Shown: positions 51,522 to 60,601 of the stretch, in pieces
How the letters are laid out: each line of letters begins with the position of its first letter
Position numbering within the stretch: position 1 is the first letter of the stretch
DNA from: Oscillospiraceae bacterium
GTDB taxonomy: Bacteria > Bacillota > Clostridia > Oscillospirales > Ruminococcaceae
DNA: 64,000 nt
Assembly (NCBI GenBank): GCA_017473015.1
Contig: JAFUNP010000016.1
Coordinates: 44,359-108,358 of the forward strand
Direction: 5' to 3'
The notes under the pieces: generated by a model
Told to the model about the DNA's origin: nothing
Seen by the model: the letters and a program-made list of their open reading frames with translations, nothing else
Databases searched by the model: none
Translations under genes and position numbers: made by a program

Positions 51522-52469
51522 TTGAAAAAATTCGTAAAACCTTTAATTGTATTGATTGTGATTGTTTCAGTTTTTCTTGGTTACAAATATGTATTTTTTG
51601 ACCACGAACCCTTTGATGATATAAGAGTATGGTATGTTGAAAAAGTTTACCTTACCCGCAGCAACGATGACCGGCGTGTAGAGGTTACAGATATTCCGCG
51701 GTTTTTTGACCGGCTGGAAGATGTGGAACTGCGATGCCGTACCAATGAAATCAGGCAGGAAAACATTGTTTCAGGCGTAAAGGTTAGCATTTATTATAAA
51801 AACGGCACTTCTCAGATTATTTCGGTGGATAACTGTCATGTTTGGAATGACGATAAATTATTTGAAGCTGACCACGAAGAAGCATATTATTTTTTGGAAT
51901 ACGCCAACAAAATCATTTTCAATGATGCACAGCTTACAGGAGATTATGACAAAACCAGATACAACACTGTAATCGGTCTTTATCTGCAGGGATTGACTCA
52001 ACGACAGGTAAGGGAATGGGTAAAAGGTGAGCTTATAGGGAAAGCAATGGACGAATTTACCCTTAAATCTCTTGCCAATCAGGGCTGGGCGCCTGAGCAG
52101 ATTTATACAATCACCGACGAAAAAAGACAGGAGCTTATCCAGGCTATGGAAGATGCTGTGATGCCGGGCGGTGCTGCAAGACGCCTTATGTACGAAACAA
52201 TGGCAGATGAAGTGCTGGAAAAATACAGAAAAGGTGAAATAACCCCGGATAAAATTTATTCACGGGCACCGGCAGATTTCGTTTTTCCTGAATATATAGA
52301 CTGGAGCAAATATTCCTTTACCCTGAATGAAATGGGCTATTATTCTGTAGGTATTCCATCAGCAACTGATGCAGATTATATTATGGGAATTTCCGTGGAT
52401 GACATAATTTTTGATGATGTTATGCGAGAAACACCGGTTATTCACCATGTGGGTTTTCATCATAAATAA
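51522..52469 (+). CDS. Membrane-anchored protein of unknown function
   Basis: 315 residues from TTG 51522, preceded by aaagaaagggg. One N-terminal membrane helix (about 6-26) and then an extracytoplasmic or soluble domain with mixed helices and strands (FDRLEDVELRCRTNEIRQEN; LYLQGLTQRQVREWVKGELI). I recognise no family. It is a single gene with its own terminator. The many charged residues and lack of a cysteine after the helix argue against a lipoprotein. The ending HHVGFHHK is His-rich, which might bind metal. Confidence 0.6.
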   Translation: MKKFVKPLIVLIVIVSVFLGYKYVFFDHEPFDDIRVWYVEKVYLTRSNDDRRVEVTDIPRFFDRLEDVELRCRTNEIRQENIVSGVKVSIYYKNGTSQIISVDNCHVWNDDKLFEADHEEAYYFLEYANKIIFNDAQLTGDYDKTRYNTVIGLYLQGLTQRQVREWVKGELIGKAMDEFTLKSLANQGWAPEQIYTITDEKRQELIQAMEDAVMPGGAARRLMYETMADEVLEKYRKGEITPDKIYSRAPADFVFPEYIDWSKYSFTLNEMGYYSVGIPSATDADYIMGISVDDIIFDDVMRETPVIHHVGFHHK

Positions 52470-52472
52470 CCA

Positions 52473-52502
52473 AAAATCCGGGCTGTAACCCCCGGATTTT
52501 TT
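52473..52502 (+). terminator. Terminator of the anchored protein gene
   Basis: AAAATCCGGG / CCCGGATTTT with T-run. Confidence 0.88.
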
Positions 52503-52603
52503 GTTTATATGAAAAACATTTATATATTGAGAAAAACACACATAAGTGATAGAATATTTAAGTTAGAATAAAATATTTCAATAAGAGAGGAAAGGAAGTT
52601 AAA

Positions 52604-53866
52604 ATGTCTGAAATCAAGACTTCAAATAAAAAAGGCTTTCACTATGGATGGGTTATAGTTTTTGTAGGCTTTCTCATTATGTGGTTTGTAGCATGTATTT
52701 TTTCCAGTGCCGCAGGCATGATGGTAAAGCCGGTAAGTGAGGACCTGGGCATCAGCCGCAGCCAGTTTTCACTGGGCACTACCTTTAACTCCATAGCCGG
52801 TATGCTTATGGCTACTGTAATCGGTAAGCTGTACAAAAGATTTACAGTAAAAAAAGTTATGTTTATCAGCTCAATTGTCTTTGCGCTGTGTTACGCAGGT
52901 ATGGGTATATCACCTAATATATATGTGTTCTATGTATTTTCATTTATTTCCGGTTTTGCTCTGCTGGCTACAGCCAATGTAGGTGTGGGTACCCTGCTGG
53001 CAAAATGGTTTGATGAAAAACGCGGTCTGGCAATGGCGCTTGCCTCCACCGGCAGCGGTGTAGGCGGTGTGATTATGAACCCTGTTATCGGCTCTCTGGT
53101 TACCTCTGTGGGCTGGAGACAGACTTATGTTATTCTGGGCGGTATGATTGCTGTTGTGCTGGTTCCTGCTGTACTCTTTCTGGTAAAAGAAACACCTGCT
53201 GATATGGGACTGGAACCATACGGTGCCAATAAAAACTCCACTGAAGGCAAGGTTACATACGAAGAAACAGGTATGATGGCAGCTGAAGCAGTAAGGTCCC
53301 CTATGTTTTTCCTGTGGATGCCTATAGTAGTTTCAATTTATGCAATCTGTAACTGTGTAATGCAGCATACAGTTGCTTATGCTACTGACCTGGGCTTTGA
53401 ATACTCAGTGGCAGCCGGTATTGCCTCTGTTCTTACTGCCGGTCTTGCTATAGGTAAGCTGATTATGGGGCAGCGGTTTGACTCCATGGGCAGCCGCAAA
53501 GCAGGTAACCTGTCACTGATTATCTATACAGTTTGTCTGGCTGTTTATTTCCTGGCCACAAAAGAAATGGGGATGCTTATGTACATAGGCCCTGCAATTT
53601 TTGGCTTTGGCGGTTCTTTTGCCACTGTAGCATTTACGGTTATTGTACAGGATATTTTCGGTAAACGCGATTACGCAAATATTTTCGGTTATGTATCAAT
53701 GGGCTCATCTCTTGGCGGCGCTCTCGGTCCTACAGTTATGGCAGCTGCATTTGACGCAATGGGCACATATAAACCTGCATGGCTGGTATGCGCTGTGATT
53801 ATGTTTATCAATGTAATCCTGCTGAATATGATGTTCAAGGCAAAGGACAAATACGAAAAACAGTAA
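52604..53866 (+). CDS. MFS transporter, oxalate/formate antiporter-like (OFA)
   Basis: 420 residues with twelve membrane helices. The start FHYGWVIVFVGFLIMWFVA and the LAKWFDEKRGLAMALASTGSGVGG signature between helices 4 and 5 are typical of the OFA/monocarboxylate group. The substrate, probably an organic acid, cannot be fixed from sequence. A central loop (ANKNSTEGKVTYEETGMMAA) separates the halves. Single gene; start ATG after agaggaaagg. Confidence 0.85.
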   Translation: MSEIKTSNKKGFHYGWVIVFVGFLIMWFVACIFSSAAGMMVKPVSEDLGISRSQFSLGTTFNSIAGMLMATVIGKLYKRFTVKKVMFISSIVFALCYAGMGISPNIYVFYVFSFISGFALLATANVGVGTLLAKWFDEKRGLAMALASTGSGVGGVIMNPVIGSLVTSVGWRQTYVILGGMIAVVLVPAVLFLVKETPADMGLEPYGANKNSTEGKVTYEETGMMAAEAVRSPMFFLWMPIVVSIYAICNCVMQHTVAYATDLGFEYSVAAGIASVLTAGLAIGKLIMGQRFDSMGSRKAGNLSLIIYTVCLAVYFLATKEMGMLMYIGPAIFGFGGSFATVAFTVIVQDIFGKRDYANIFGYVSMGSSLGGALGPTVMAAAFDAMGTYKPAWLVCAVIMFINVILLNMMFKAKDKYEKQ

Positions 53867-53880
53867 TTATAACTTAGAAA

Positions 53881-53914
53881 AATAAAAGCAGGAAAACCTG
53901 CTTTTATTTTTTTT
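53881..53914 (+). terminator. Terminator of the MFS gene
   Basis: AATAAAAGCAGG / CCTGCTTTTATT around AAAA, followed by T-run. Confidence 0.9.
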
Positions 53915-54012
53915 GCTGTTTTCACACATTTATTGCAAAATGGAAATATAATAACTGACCATACTGATATATAATATTATTAATTCATTTATTGTATTTA
54001 AACGGAGATATT

Positions 54013-55362
54013 ATGAGTATTTCAAAATCCAGAAAGCATTGGACATCATTTCAGGTGATTATTGCCGGCTTTGCAGCCCTGATACTGACAGGTACAGCTC
54101 TGCTTATGCTGCCTTTTTCCTCACGGCAGGGAAAATGGACACCTTTTATTGATGCACTTTTTACCTCCACCAGCGCATCCTGTGTCACCGGGCTTATTGT
54201 TCAGGATACCGCCACCTACTGGTCTCCTTTTGGACATCTGGTGATTATATCCCTTATACAGATTGGCGGTATGGGTGTGGTGACCATGGCCGTGGCTATA
54301 GCAATGGTATCCGGCCGAAAGATAGGCCTGCGGCAGCGCCGGACCATGCAGGATGCTATTTCTGCGCAACAGGTTGGCGGTATTGTGAGAATGACAGGTT
54401 TTATACTGAAATGCAGCCTGTTTTTTGAGCTTATGGGTGCTATTGCATTCTCGTTTGTATTCATACCGGAGTACGGACTGGTAAAAGGTATATGGTATTC
54501 TGTTTTTCATGCCATATCCGCTTTCTGTAATGCGGGTTTTGATCTGATGGGAGTTAAAGGACATTTTTCTTCGCTGACAGATTACACCGGTAACGATGTT
54601 GTAAATCTGACAGTGATGCGGCTTATCATCATCGGCGGTATAGGTTTTGCAATGTGGGCAGATTTTGCCCGGCATGGTTTTCGCGTCAAACGCTATCGCA
54701 TGCAGACAAAGGTGGTGCTGACCACATCTGCGCTGTTGATTTTTATTCCTGCCCTTTATTTTTATTTTTTTGAATTTTCACTGCCGGTCTGGAACGGCAT
54801 GACTTTGGCTGAAAAGCTGTGGGCATCACTTTTCCGGTCTGTAACCACCAGGACAGCAGGTTTCAATACTGTTGATATGACTCAGTTCACTGAGGCTGGT
54901 ATAATGATAAATGTTTTTCTTATGCTGGTGGGCGGCAGTCCCGGTTCCACGGCTGGCGGCATGAAAACCACCACTCTGGCAGTGTTGCTGGCCACGGCTA
55001 TTGCGGTTTTCCGTCGCACGGGCAACCCTGCTTATTACGGCAGGCGAATAGGGGAAGATGCCATCAGAAACGCCGCCACGGTTATGACAATGTATGTGGT
55101 GCTGTGTGTATCCGGGGCAGTAATAATCAGTATAGCGGAGAAACTGCCTATGATGACCTGTCTGTTTGAAACAGCTTCAGCAGTAGGTACTGTGGGGCTT
55201 ACTCTGGGTATCACTCCGGGACTGTCAACAATATCGCGACTGGTGCTGATATGCCTTATGTACTTCGGCCGCGTGGGCGGTCTGACCATTATATTTGCCA
55301 CTGTAAAAAGTGTACACAATGGCAGCGCAAAATACCCTCTGGAAAAAATCACAGTGGGATAG
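54013..55362 (+). CDS. Potassium transporter membrane subunit (TrkH/KtrB family)
   Basis: 449 residues from ATG 54013 behind cggagat. The four pore-loop selectivity segments are visible: TSTSASCVTGL (about 48), HAISAFCNAGFDL (about 165), VTTRTAGFNTVD (about 278) and TASAVGTVGLTLG (about 390). Eight membrane helices are expected. With the adjacent RCK protein it forms a Ktr-type sodium-dependent K+ uptake system used in osmotic adaptation. KtrB is the closer match on length. Confidence 0.93.
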   Translation: MSISKSRKHWTSFQVIIAGFAALILTGTALLMLPFSSRQGKWTPFIDALFTSTSASCVTGLIVQDTATYWSPFGHLVIISLIQIGGMGVVTMAVAIAMVSGRKIGLRQRRTMQDAISAQQVGGIVRMTGFILKCSLFFELMGAIAFSFVFIPEYGLVKGIWYSVFHAISAFCNAGFDLMGVKGHFSSLTDYTGNDVVNLTVMRLIIIGGIGFAMWADFARHGFRVKRYRMQTKVVLTTSALLIFIPALYFYFFEFSLPVWNGMTLAEKLWASLFRSVTTRTAGFNTVDMTQFTEAGIMINVFLMLVGGSPGSTAGGMKTTTLAVLLATAIAVFRRTGNPAYYGRRIGEDAIRNAATVMTMYVVLCVSGAVIISIAEKLPMMTCLFETASAVGTVGLTLGITPGLSTISRLVLICLMYFGRVGGLTIIFATVKSVHNGSAKYPLEKITVG

Positions 55363-55376
55363 CAAAGGAGATTGTT

Positions 55377-56024
55377 ATGAAAACAGTATTATTGATAGGT
55401 ATGGGCCGTTTTGGCCGCCACATTGCACAGAAGCTGGACGAACTGGGACACGAGGTTATGGCTGTGGACCAGTGTGAGGATAGAATACAGGCGGTGTTGC
55501 CATTTGTCACAAACGCACTTATAGGTGACAGCACAAATGAAGAATTTCTCATTTCTCTTGGGGTAAAAAATTATGATGTGTGCATTGTGGCCATAGGTGA
55601 TAACTTTCAATCATCGCTGGAGACAACCTCGCTTCTGAAAGAACTGGGGGCGAATCTGGTTGTTTCCCGCGCCACCCGTGAGGTACATGAAAAATTCCTG
55701 CTGAGAAACGGGGCGGACCATGTGGTCTATCCCGAAAAACAGCTGGGCATATGGACGGCCATTACCTACAGCTCTGAAAAAATATTTGACTATATAAATC
55801 TGGGAGAAGGTCATGTGATTATGGAGGTTTCAGTACCGTCAGAATGGGTGGGAAAAACCATTATACAGGTGAATGTACGCAAAAATCATCATGTGAATAT
55901 TCTGGCAATCCGTGAAAATGGAAACCTGAATATAACCATAAAAGCTGATACTGTCTTTGATTCTGACCAGACTCTGTTAGTGCTGGGCACAGAGGACGAT
56001 ATTATGAAATGTTTTGGCATCTGA
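55377..56024 (+). CDS. Potassium uptake regulatory subunit (TrkA/KtrA, RCK domain)
   Basis: 215 residues from ATG 55377 (after aaaggag, 14 bases behind the transporter gene). RCK_N Rossmann domain with VLLIGMGRFGRHIAQKLDELG (4-24) and an acidic VDQCE at the end of the second strand for nucleotide binding; the C-terminal part (about 135-215) is the RCK_C/TrkA_C ligand domain. It forms the ATP/ADP- and c-di-AMP-gated ring under KtrB. Start chosen because only this gives a normal family N-terminus. Confidence 0.94.
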   Translation: MKTVLLIGMGRFGRHIAQKLDELGHEVMAVDQCEDRIQAVLPFVTNALIGDSTNEEFLISLGVKNYDVCIVAIGDNFQSSLETTSLLKELGANLVVSRATREVHEKFLLRNGADHVVYPEKQLGIWTAITYSSEKIFDYINLGEGHVIMEVSVPSEWVGKTIIQVNVRKNHHVNILAIRENGNLNITIKADTVFDSDQTLLVLGTEDDIMKCFGI

Positions 56025-56050
56025 CAGTCATTAAAAATGTAAACAAATCA

Positions 56051-56078
56051 ATCCGCCTGTTTTCAGGCGGATGTTTTT
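56051..56078 (+). terminator. Terminator of the potassium operon
   Basis: Perfect 9-bp stem ATCCGCCTG / CAGGCGGAT around four bases; followed by GTTTTT. Confidence 0.88.
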
Positions 56079-56118
56079 CTGTTACAATATAATAAAAGAA
56101 TAGCATGGGAGTGATAGT

Positions 56119-56295
56119 ATGCTGCAATTTTTATCTATTTTCTCAATGAACAGTTGGTTTGTATGGCCTTTTATATTTGTCTTTTCATTTGCGCACGGAA
56201 TAAAAGAAACAATAAAAGGTTCACAGGAATTTAACTGGCTTTTGCTGTTTGCTGGCGTTTCTCTTATGATGATGTTTGCCGGATTATATTATTAA
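56119..56295 (+). CDS. 58-residue membrane protein
   Basis: Starts ATG 56119 after gggagtgatag, MLQFLSIFSMNSWFVWPFIF, with two hydrophobic helices (about 10-26 and 39-56) joined by KETIKGSQEFN. It ends nine bases before the glycerate kinase start, whose ribosome binding site (aaggag) overlaps its stop, so the two are probably co-transcribed. No family is known to me; too small for a transporter, perhaps a regulator or an accessory peptide. Confidence 0.6.
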   Translation: MLQFLSIFSMNSWFVWPFIFVFSFAHGIKETIKGSQEFNWLLLFAGVSLMMMFAGLYY

Positions 56296-56304
56296 GGAGA
56301 TATT

Positions 56305-57435
56305 ATGAAAAAAATTATTCTTATTCCCGATTCCTTCAAAGGTACAGTTACAGCAGGGCAGTTCTGCTCCATAGGTGAAAAAGTGCTGAAAAAGTATTTT
56401 CCGTCTTGTGCTGTGATTTCACTTCCGTTGGCAGACGGCGGAGAAGGCACAACAGACTGTTTTCTGCAGATGGACGGCTATGAAAAAATAAACCTTACAG
56501 TTAAAAATGCCTTTATGGAAGATATTCCGGTCTATTATGCCCGCAAGGGAAAAACTGCTGTAATGGAAATGGCTATGTGCGCCTCTCTGCCCCAGGCAAA
56601 GGACAGGGAAAATCCGTCCCTGACCACCACTTACGGTGCGGGTCAGATGATTCGTCATGCAGTGGAAAACGGCGCTGCAAAGATTATTATTGGCCTTGGC
56701 GGTTCTTCCACCAATGATGCTGGCGCCGGTATGGCTGCAGCACTGGGAGTAAAGTTTTATGATGATAAAAATAACGATTTTATCCCCACAGGCGGTACAT
56801 TGGACACTGTAAAGTATTTTGACATTACAGAGTGCAAAAAACTACTGAATGGGGTAGAAATACTGGCAATGTGCGATATAGACAACCCTCTGTACGGCAA
56901 AAACGGCGCGGCTTACATTTTTTCACCGCAGAAAGGTGCTGATGAGGCTATGGTGCAGCAACTGGATGCCAATCTGCAGCATATAGCGGCAGTTTCTGCA
57001 GATATTCTGGATGCAGATTACAGCAATCACAGAGGTGCAGGTGCAGCCGGCGGTATGGGATTTGGTGTATGTGCATTTCTTGGCGGCAGTCTGAAACCGG
57101 GTGTAAATCTTATTCTGGAAGAGATAAATTTCAGTGAAGAAATCAAAGATGCTGACCTGGTTATAACAGGAGAGGGCAGGATAGACAGCCAGAGTCTGTC
57201 AGGTAAAGCAGTGGTGGGCATTGCACGTGCATCACAGCCTGCAGGTGTGCCGGTTATTGCAGTGGTAGGCAATATGACGGATGGTTTTGAACCGGCATAT
57301 GAACAGGGACTTACTGCTGTTTTCTCCACCAACCATACACCTCAGTCTATGGAGCAGGCGGCAGCAAATGCCCATGCAAATCTGGAAAAAACTATGGAAA
57401 ACCTTGCCCGTACAATAAGTGCATTAAGCAAGTGA
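56305..57435 (+). CDS. glxK: Glycerate kinase
   Basis: 376 residues, the type I glycerate kinase family (GlxK/GarK), which phosphorylates D-glycerate, usually to 2-phosphoglycerate. Marks: IPDSFKGTVTAGQF (7-20), LPLADGGEGTTDCF (about 40-53), GLGGSSTNDAGAGMAAALG (about 130-148) and VITGEGRIDSQSLSGK (about 281-296). Feeds glycerate into lower glycolysis, consistent with nearby pgk-tpiA-gpmI. Confidence 0.94.
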   Translation: MKKIILIPDSFKGTVTAGQFCSIGEKVLKKYFPSCAVISLPLADGGEGTTDCFLQMDGYEKINLTVKNAFMEDIPVYYARKGKTAVMEMAMCASLPQAKDRENPSLTTTYGAGQMIRHAVENGAAKIIIGLGGSSTNDAGAGMAAALGVKFYDDKNNDFIPTGGTLDTVKYFDITECKKLLNGVEILAMCDIDNPLYGKNGAAYIFSPQKGADEAMVQQLDANLQHIAAVSADILDADYSNHRGAGAAGGMGFGVCAFLGGSLKPGVNLILEEINFSEEIKDADLVITGEGRIDSQSLSGKAVVGIARASQPAGVPVIAVVGNMTDGFEPAYEQGLTAVFSTNHTPQSMEQAAANAHANLEKTMENLARTISALSK

Positions 57436-57489
57436 CAATGCTGCTTATTTATGGTAAAATAAGTTGAATACAATATACGGAGGCTAATT

Positions 57490-58158
57490 ATGACAAATCA
57501 GGAAATTCTGGCAAGAGTAGACCACACACTGCTGAAAGCTGATGCTAAAAAAGAAGATATCAGACGCATCTGTGAAGAAGCTATGGAAAACAATACCGCA
57601 TCTATCTGTATCAACCCTGGCTATATTGAATACGCCAAAGGTATTTTGGGAGATAAAATTCCTGTGTGTACTGTTATCGGTTTCCCTCTGGGTGCAATGA
57701 CCACAGCTGCAAAAGTTTTTGAAGCAAAAGACGCCATCGAAAAAGGTGCACAGGAAGTGGATATGGTTATCAATATCTCCCGTGCAAAAGACGGTGACTG
57801 GGAATATATCACAGAAGAAATCAGACAGATTAAACAGACAGTAGGTGACAAAATTCTGAAAGTTATCATTGAAACCTGTCTGCTGACAGATGAAGAAAAA
57901 ATCGCTCTGTGTCACTGTGTAACAGATGCAGGCGCTGATTATATCAAAACCAGCACAGGCTTCTCCACAGCAGGTGCCACATTCCACGATATTGAACTGT
58001 TTGCAAAATACTGCGAAGGCAAATGCAAAATTAAAGCAGCCGGCGGTATCCGCACACGTGAAGATATGGAAAAATTCATCGCCCTGGGCGCAGACAGACT
58101 GGGCACATCTTCTGCAATCAAAATTCTTAAAGGTGCTGGCGCAGGCAATAACTACTGA
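57490..58158 (+). CDS. deoC: Deoxyribose-phosphate aldolase
   Basis: 222 residues. Splits 2-deoxyribose-5-phosphate into glyceraldehyde-3-phosphate and acetaldehyde (nucleoside salvage). Catalytic Lys in YIKTSTGF (about 155-162), second Lys in KIKAAGGIRT (about 179-188) and EVDMVINI (about 92-99) with the active Asp. 54 bases after glxK behind cggagg; shared terminator. Confidence 0.96.
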   Translation: MTNQEILARVDHTLLKADAKKEDIRRICEEAMENNTASICINPGYIEYAKGILGDKIPVCTVIGFPLGAMTTAAKVFEAKDAIEKGAQEVDMVINISRAKDGDWEYITEEIRQIKQTVGDKILKVIIETCLLTDEEKIALCHCVTDAGADYIKTSTGFSTAGATFHDIELFAKYCEGKCKIKAAGGIRTREDMEKFIALGADRLGTSSAIKILKGAGAGNNY

Positions 58159-58179
58159 TATAACTGAATAAATGTAAAA

Positions 58180-58207
58180 AAGACGACAGAGAGAAATCTG
58201 TCGTCTT
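58180..58207. terminator. Terminator shared by deoC and gpmI
   Basis: Perfect 11-bp stem AAGACGACAGA / TCTGTCGTCTT around six bases with A- and T-rich flanks. Confidence 0.88.
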
Positions 58208-58229
58208 AATTTATGCATTAATTATATTT

Positions 58230-59762
58230 TTAGCAGTTGTGGCAGGCAAATTTAATCAGTGTTTTGCCGTCCATTTCCTGTGGCTGTTTTTCGCCCATAA
58301 TCTGCAGCATTGTTGGTGCAATATCTGCCAGAACACCGTCATCTCGCAGTGAACATGGATAGTTTACCACGCAGAATGGCACAGGGTTTGTGGTATGTGC
58401 TGTGAATACATCGCCGCATTCATCACACATTTTGTCAGCGTTGCCATGGTCAGCTGTCAGCAGCAGCACGCCGTTTTCAGCCATAACCTTTTCATATACT
58501 CTGCCTACACATTCGTCAACAGTTTCCACAGCTGTCACAGCTGCATCAAACACGCCTGTGTGTCCAACCATATCACAGTTTGCATAGTTGAGAATGATAA
58601 CATCGTATTTGCCTGTATCGATTTTTTCAATCAGTCTGTCTGTTACTTCTCTTGCGCTCATTTCAGGCTGCATGTCATATGTTGCAACTTTTGGTGAAGG
58701 CACCAGAACTCTGTCTTCGTAATCGTATGGTGCTTCCACGCCGCCGTTGAAGAAGAAAGTAACGTGGGCATATTTTTCTGTTTCAGCAATTCTCAGCTGT
58801 GTGTATTCTTTGCTTGCAATATATTCGCCGAATGTGTTTGCCAGGCTTTGTGGTTTGAAAGCCACTTCCACATTTGGCATTGTGGCATCATACTGTGTAA
58901 AGCACACATAGTTCAGGTTCAGATTTTCTTTTTCTCTTACAAAACCGTCAAAAGCAGGATCTACCAGACATCTGGTGATTTCTCTTGCTCTGTCAGGGCG
59001 GAAGTCAAAGAAGATAACGCTGTCGCCTTCGTTGATGATACCGTCTGTATTTACTATAAATGGCACTGTAAATTCATCTGTCACATCGTTCGCATAGCAC
59101 TCTTTCAGATGTGCCACAGGGTCAGCGTATACATCTGCTTTGCCCAGAACCATTGCATCGTATGCTTTTTCAATTCTTTCCCAGCGGTTATCACGGTCCA
59201 TAGCGTAGAAACGACCGCTTACTGTGCCGATTTTACCTGTGCCAATCTGTGCCATATAGTCCTGCAGCTGCGCGATAAATTCCACGCCGCTGGTAGGTGC
59301 CACGTCACGGCCATCCATAAACGGATGAACAAATACTTTGTCTGCACCCAGATTTTTGCACATATCCAGCAGGGCAAAGCAGTGGTCAATATGGCTGTGA
59401 ACGCCGCCGTTGGACATCAGACCGTAAATGTGTACAGCTTTGCCATTGTTTACAGCGTTCATAATGCTGTTTTTCAGTACCTCGTTTTCAAAGAAATCGC
59501 CGTCTTTTATGGATTTTGTGATTCTTGTCAGTTCCTGGTAAACAATTCTGCCGGCCCCCATATTTGTATGGCCAACTTCACTGTTGCCCATCTGGCCGTC
59601 AGGCAGACCTACGTCCAGGCCGCTGGCACCCAGCTGAGTCAGTGGATATTCTGCAAAAATTTTATCCAGGTTTGGTGTATTGGCAGCTTTTACAGCATTA
59701 CCTGTAACAGTGTCTGTAAATGCGTAGCCGTCAAGGATACATAAAACCAAAGGTCTTTTCAT
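58230..59762 (-). CDS. gpmI: Phosphoglycerate mutase, cofactor-independent
   Basis: 510 residues, normal length. Manganese enzyme of the alkaline phosphatase superfamily; interconverts 3- and 2-phosphoglycerate. Metal-binding CILDGYAF (Asp11), phosphorylated Ser61 in GQMGNSEVGHTNMGAGR, and TADHGNADKM near 440 with His ligands. Third gene of the minus-strand operon pgk-tpiA-gpmI, 14 bases after tpiA; start ATG behind agaggt. Confidence 0.97.
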   Translation of the reverse strand: MKRPLVLCILDGYAFTDTVTGNAVKAANTPNLDKIFAEYPLTQLGASGLDVGLPDGQMGNSEVGHTNMGAGRIVYQELTRITKSIKDGDFFENEVLKNSIMNAVNNGKAVHIYGLMSNGGVHSHIDHCFALLDMCKNLGADKVFVHPFMDGRDVAPTSGVEFIAQLQDYMAQIGTGKIGTVSGRFYAMDRDNRWERIEKAYDAMVLGKADVYADPVAHLKECYANDVTDEFTVPFIVNTDGIINEGDSVIFFDFRPDRAREITRCLVDPAFDGFVREKENLNLNYVCFTQYDATMPNVEVAFKPQSLANTFGEYIASKEYTQLRIAETEKYAHVTFFFNGGVEAPYDYEDRVLVPSPKVATYDMQPEMSAREVTDRLIEKIDTGKYDVIILNYANCDMVGHTGVFDAAVTAVETVDECVGRVYEKVMAENGVLLLTADHGNADKMCDECGDVFTAHTTNPVPFCVVNYPCSLRDDGVLADIAPTMLQIMGEKQPQEMDGKTLIKFACHNC

Positions 59763-59776
59763 ATAAATTACCTCTC

Positions 59777-60541
59777 TTAATTTGCACAGGATACGATAGT
59801 GGCAAAATCTTCAGCTTTCAGGGAAGCACCGCCGATAAGACCGCCATCGATATTTTCCATAGCCAGCAGTTCAGCAGCATTTTTTGCATTCATAGAGCCG
59901 CCGTACTGGATTGTAACAGCCTGTGCTGTTTCATTGCCAAACAGACCAGCCAGCAGTTCTCTGATATATGCACACACTTCTTCAGCCTGCTGTGCAGTAG
60001 CTGTTTTGCCTGTGCCGATAGCCCATACAGGTTCATAAGCGATGATACTGTTTTTCATATCTTCTGCAGTAAAATCTGCCAGACCTTTTTCAATCTGAAC
60101 TCTGATAACATCTTTTGTGATGTCTTTTTCTCTTTCGTCCAGATTTTCACCTACACAGATAATAGGGGAGATACCGCTTTCCAGACAGGCTTTTGCGCGT
60201 TTGTTTACTGTTTCATCTGTTTCGCCGAAATACTGTCTTCTTTCACTGTGGCCGATAATAGCGTATTTTACGCCGAAATCGTTCAGCATATCTGCACTAA
60301 TTTCAGCAGTGAAAGCGCCGTTTTTTGCCCAGTGACAGTTCTGTGCGCCGATGTTTATGGCTGTGCCTTTAACAGATTCCATAGCTGTACCGATATTGAT
60401 AGCAGGAACACACAGCAGAATTGTAGCATCTGTTTGTGGCAGTTTTTCTTTCATTTCAGCCAGCAGTGCTTTTGTTTCTGTGGCTGTTTTGTTCATTTTC
60501 CAGTTGCCTGCGATAACAACTTTTCTCAGGTTTTTGTTCAT
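59777..60541 (-). CDS. tpiA: Triosephosphate isomerase
   Basis: 254 residues. Interconverts glyceraldehyde-3-phosphate and dihydroxyacetone phosphate. Lys15 in GNWKMN, catalytic His in AIIGHSERRQ (about 97-106), catalytic Glu in AYEPVWAIGTG (about 166-176) and C-terminal IQYGGSMNAKNA and GGLIGGASL phosphate loops. Middle gene of the glycolytic operon. Start behind aaggag. Confidence 0.97.
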   Translation of the reverse strand: MNKNLRKVVIAGNWKMNKTATETKALLAEMKEKLPQTDATILLCVPAINIGTAMESVKGTAINIGAQNCHWAKNGAFTAEISADMLNDFGVKYAIIGHSERRQYFGETDETVNKRAKACLESGISPIICVGENLDEREKDITKDVIRVQIEKGLADFTAEDMKNSIIAYEPVWAIGTGKTATAQQAEEVCAYIRELLAGLFGNETAQAVTIQYGGSMNAKNAAELLAMENIDGGLIGGASLKAEDFATIVSCAN

Positions 60542-60555
60542 TGTAAAACTCCTTT

Positions 60556-60585
60556 AATACAACAAAGCGGCTTTACCGCCGCCTT
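60556..60585 (-). promoter_or_regulatory. Hairpin between pgk and tpiA
   Basis: CAA-G-GCGGC and GCCGC-TTTG arms around GGTAAA (minus-strand reading). No T-run follows, so it is probably an RNA-processing or stability element that tunes pgk against tpiA. Confidence 0.4.
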
Positions 60586-60601
60586 GTGTATTGTTTTTTA
60601 A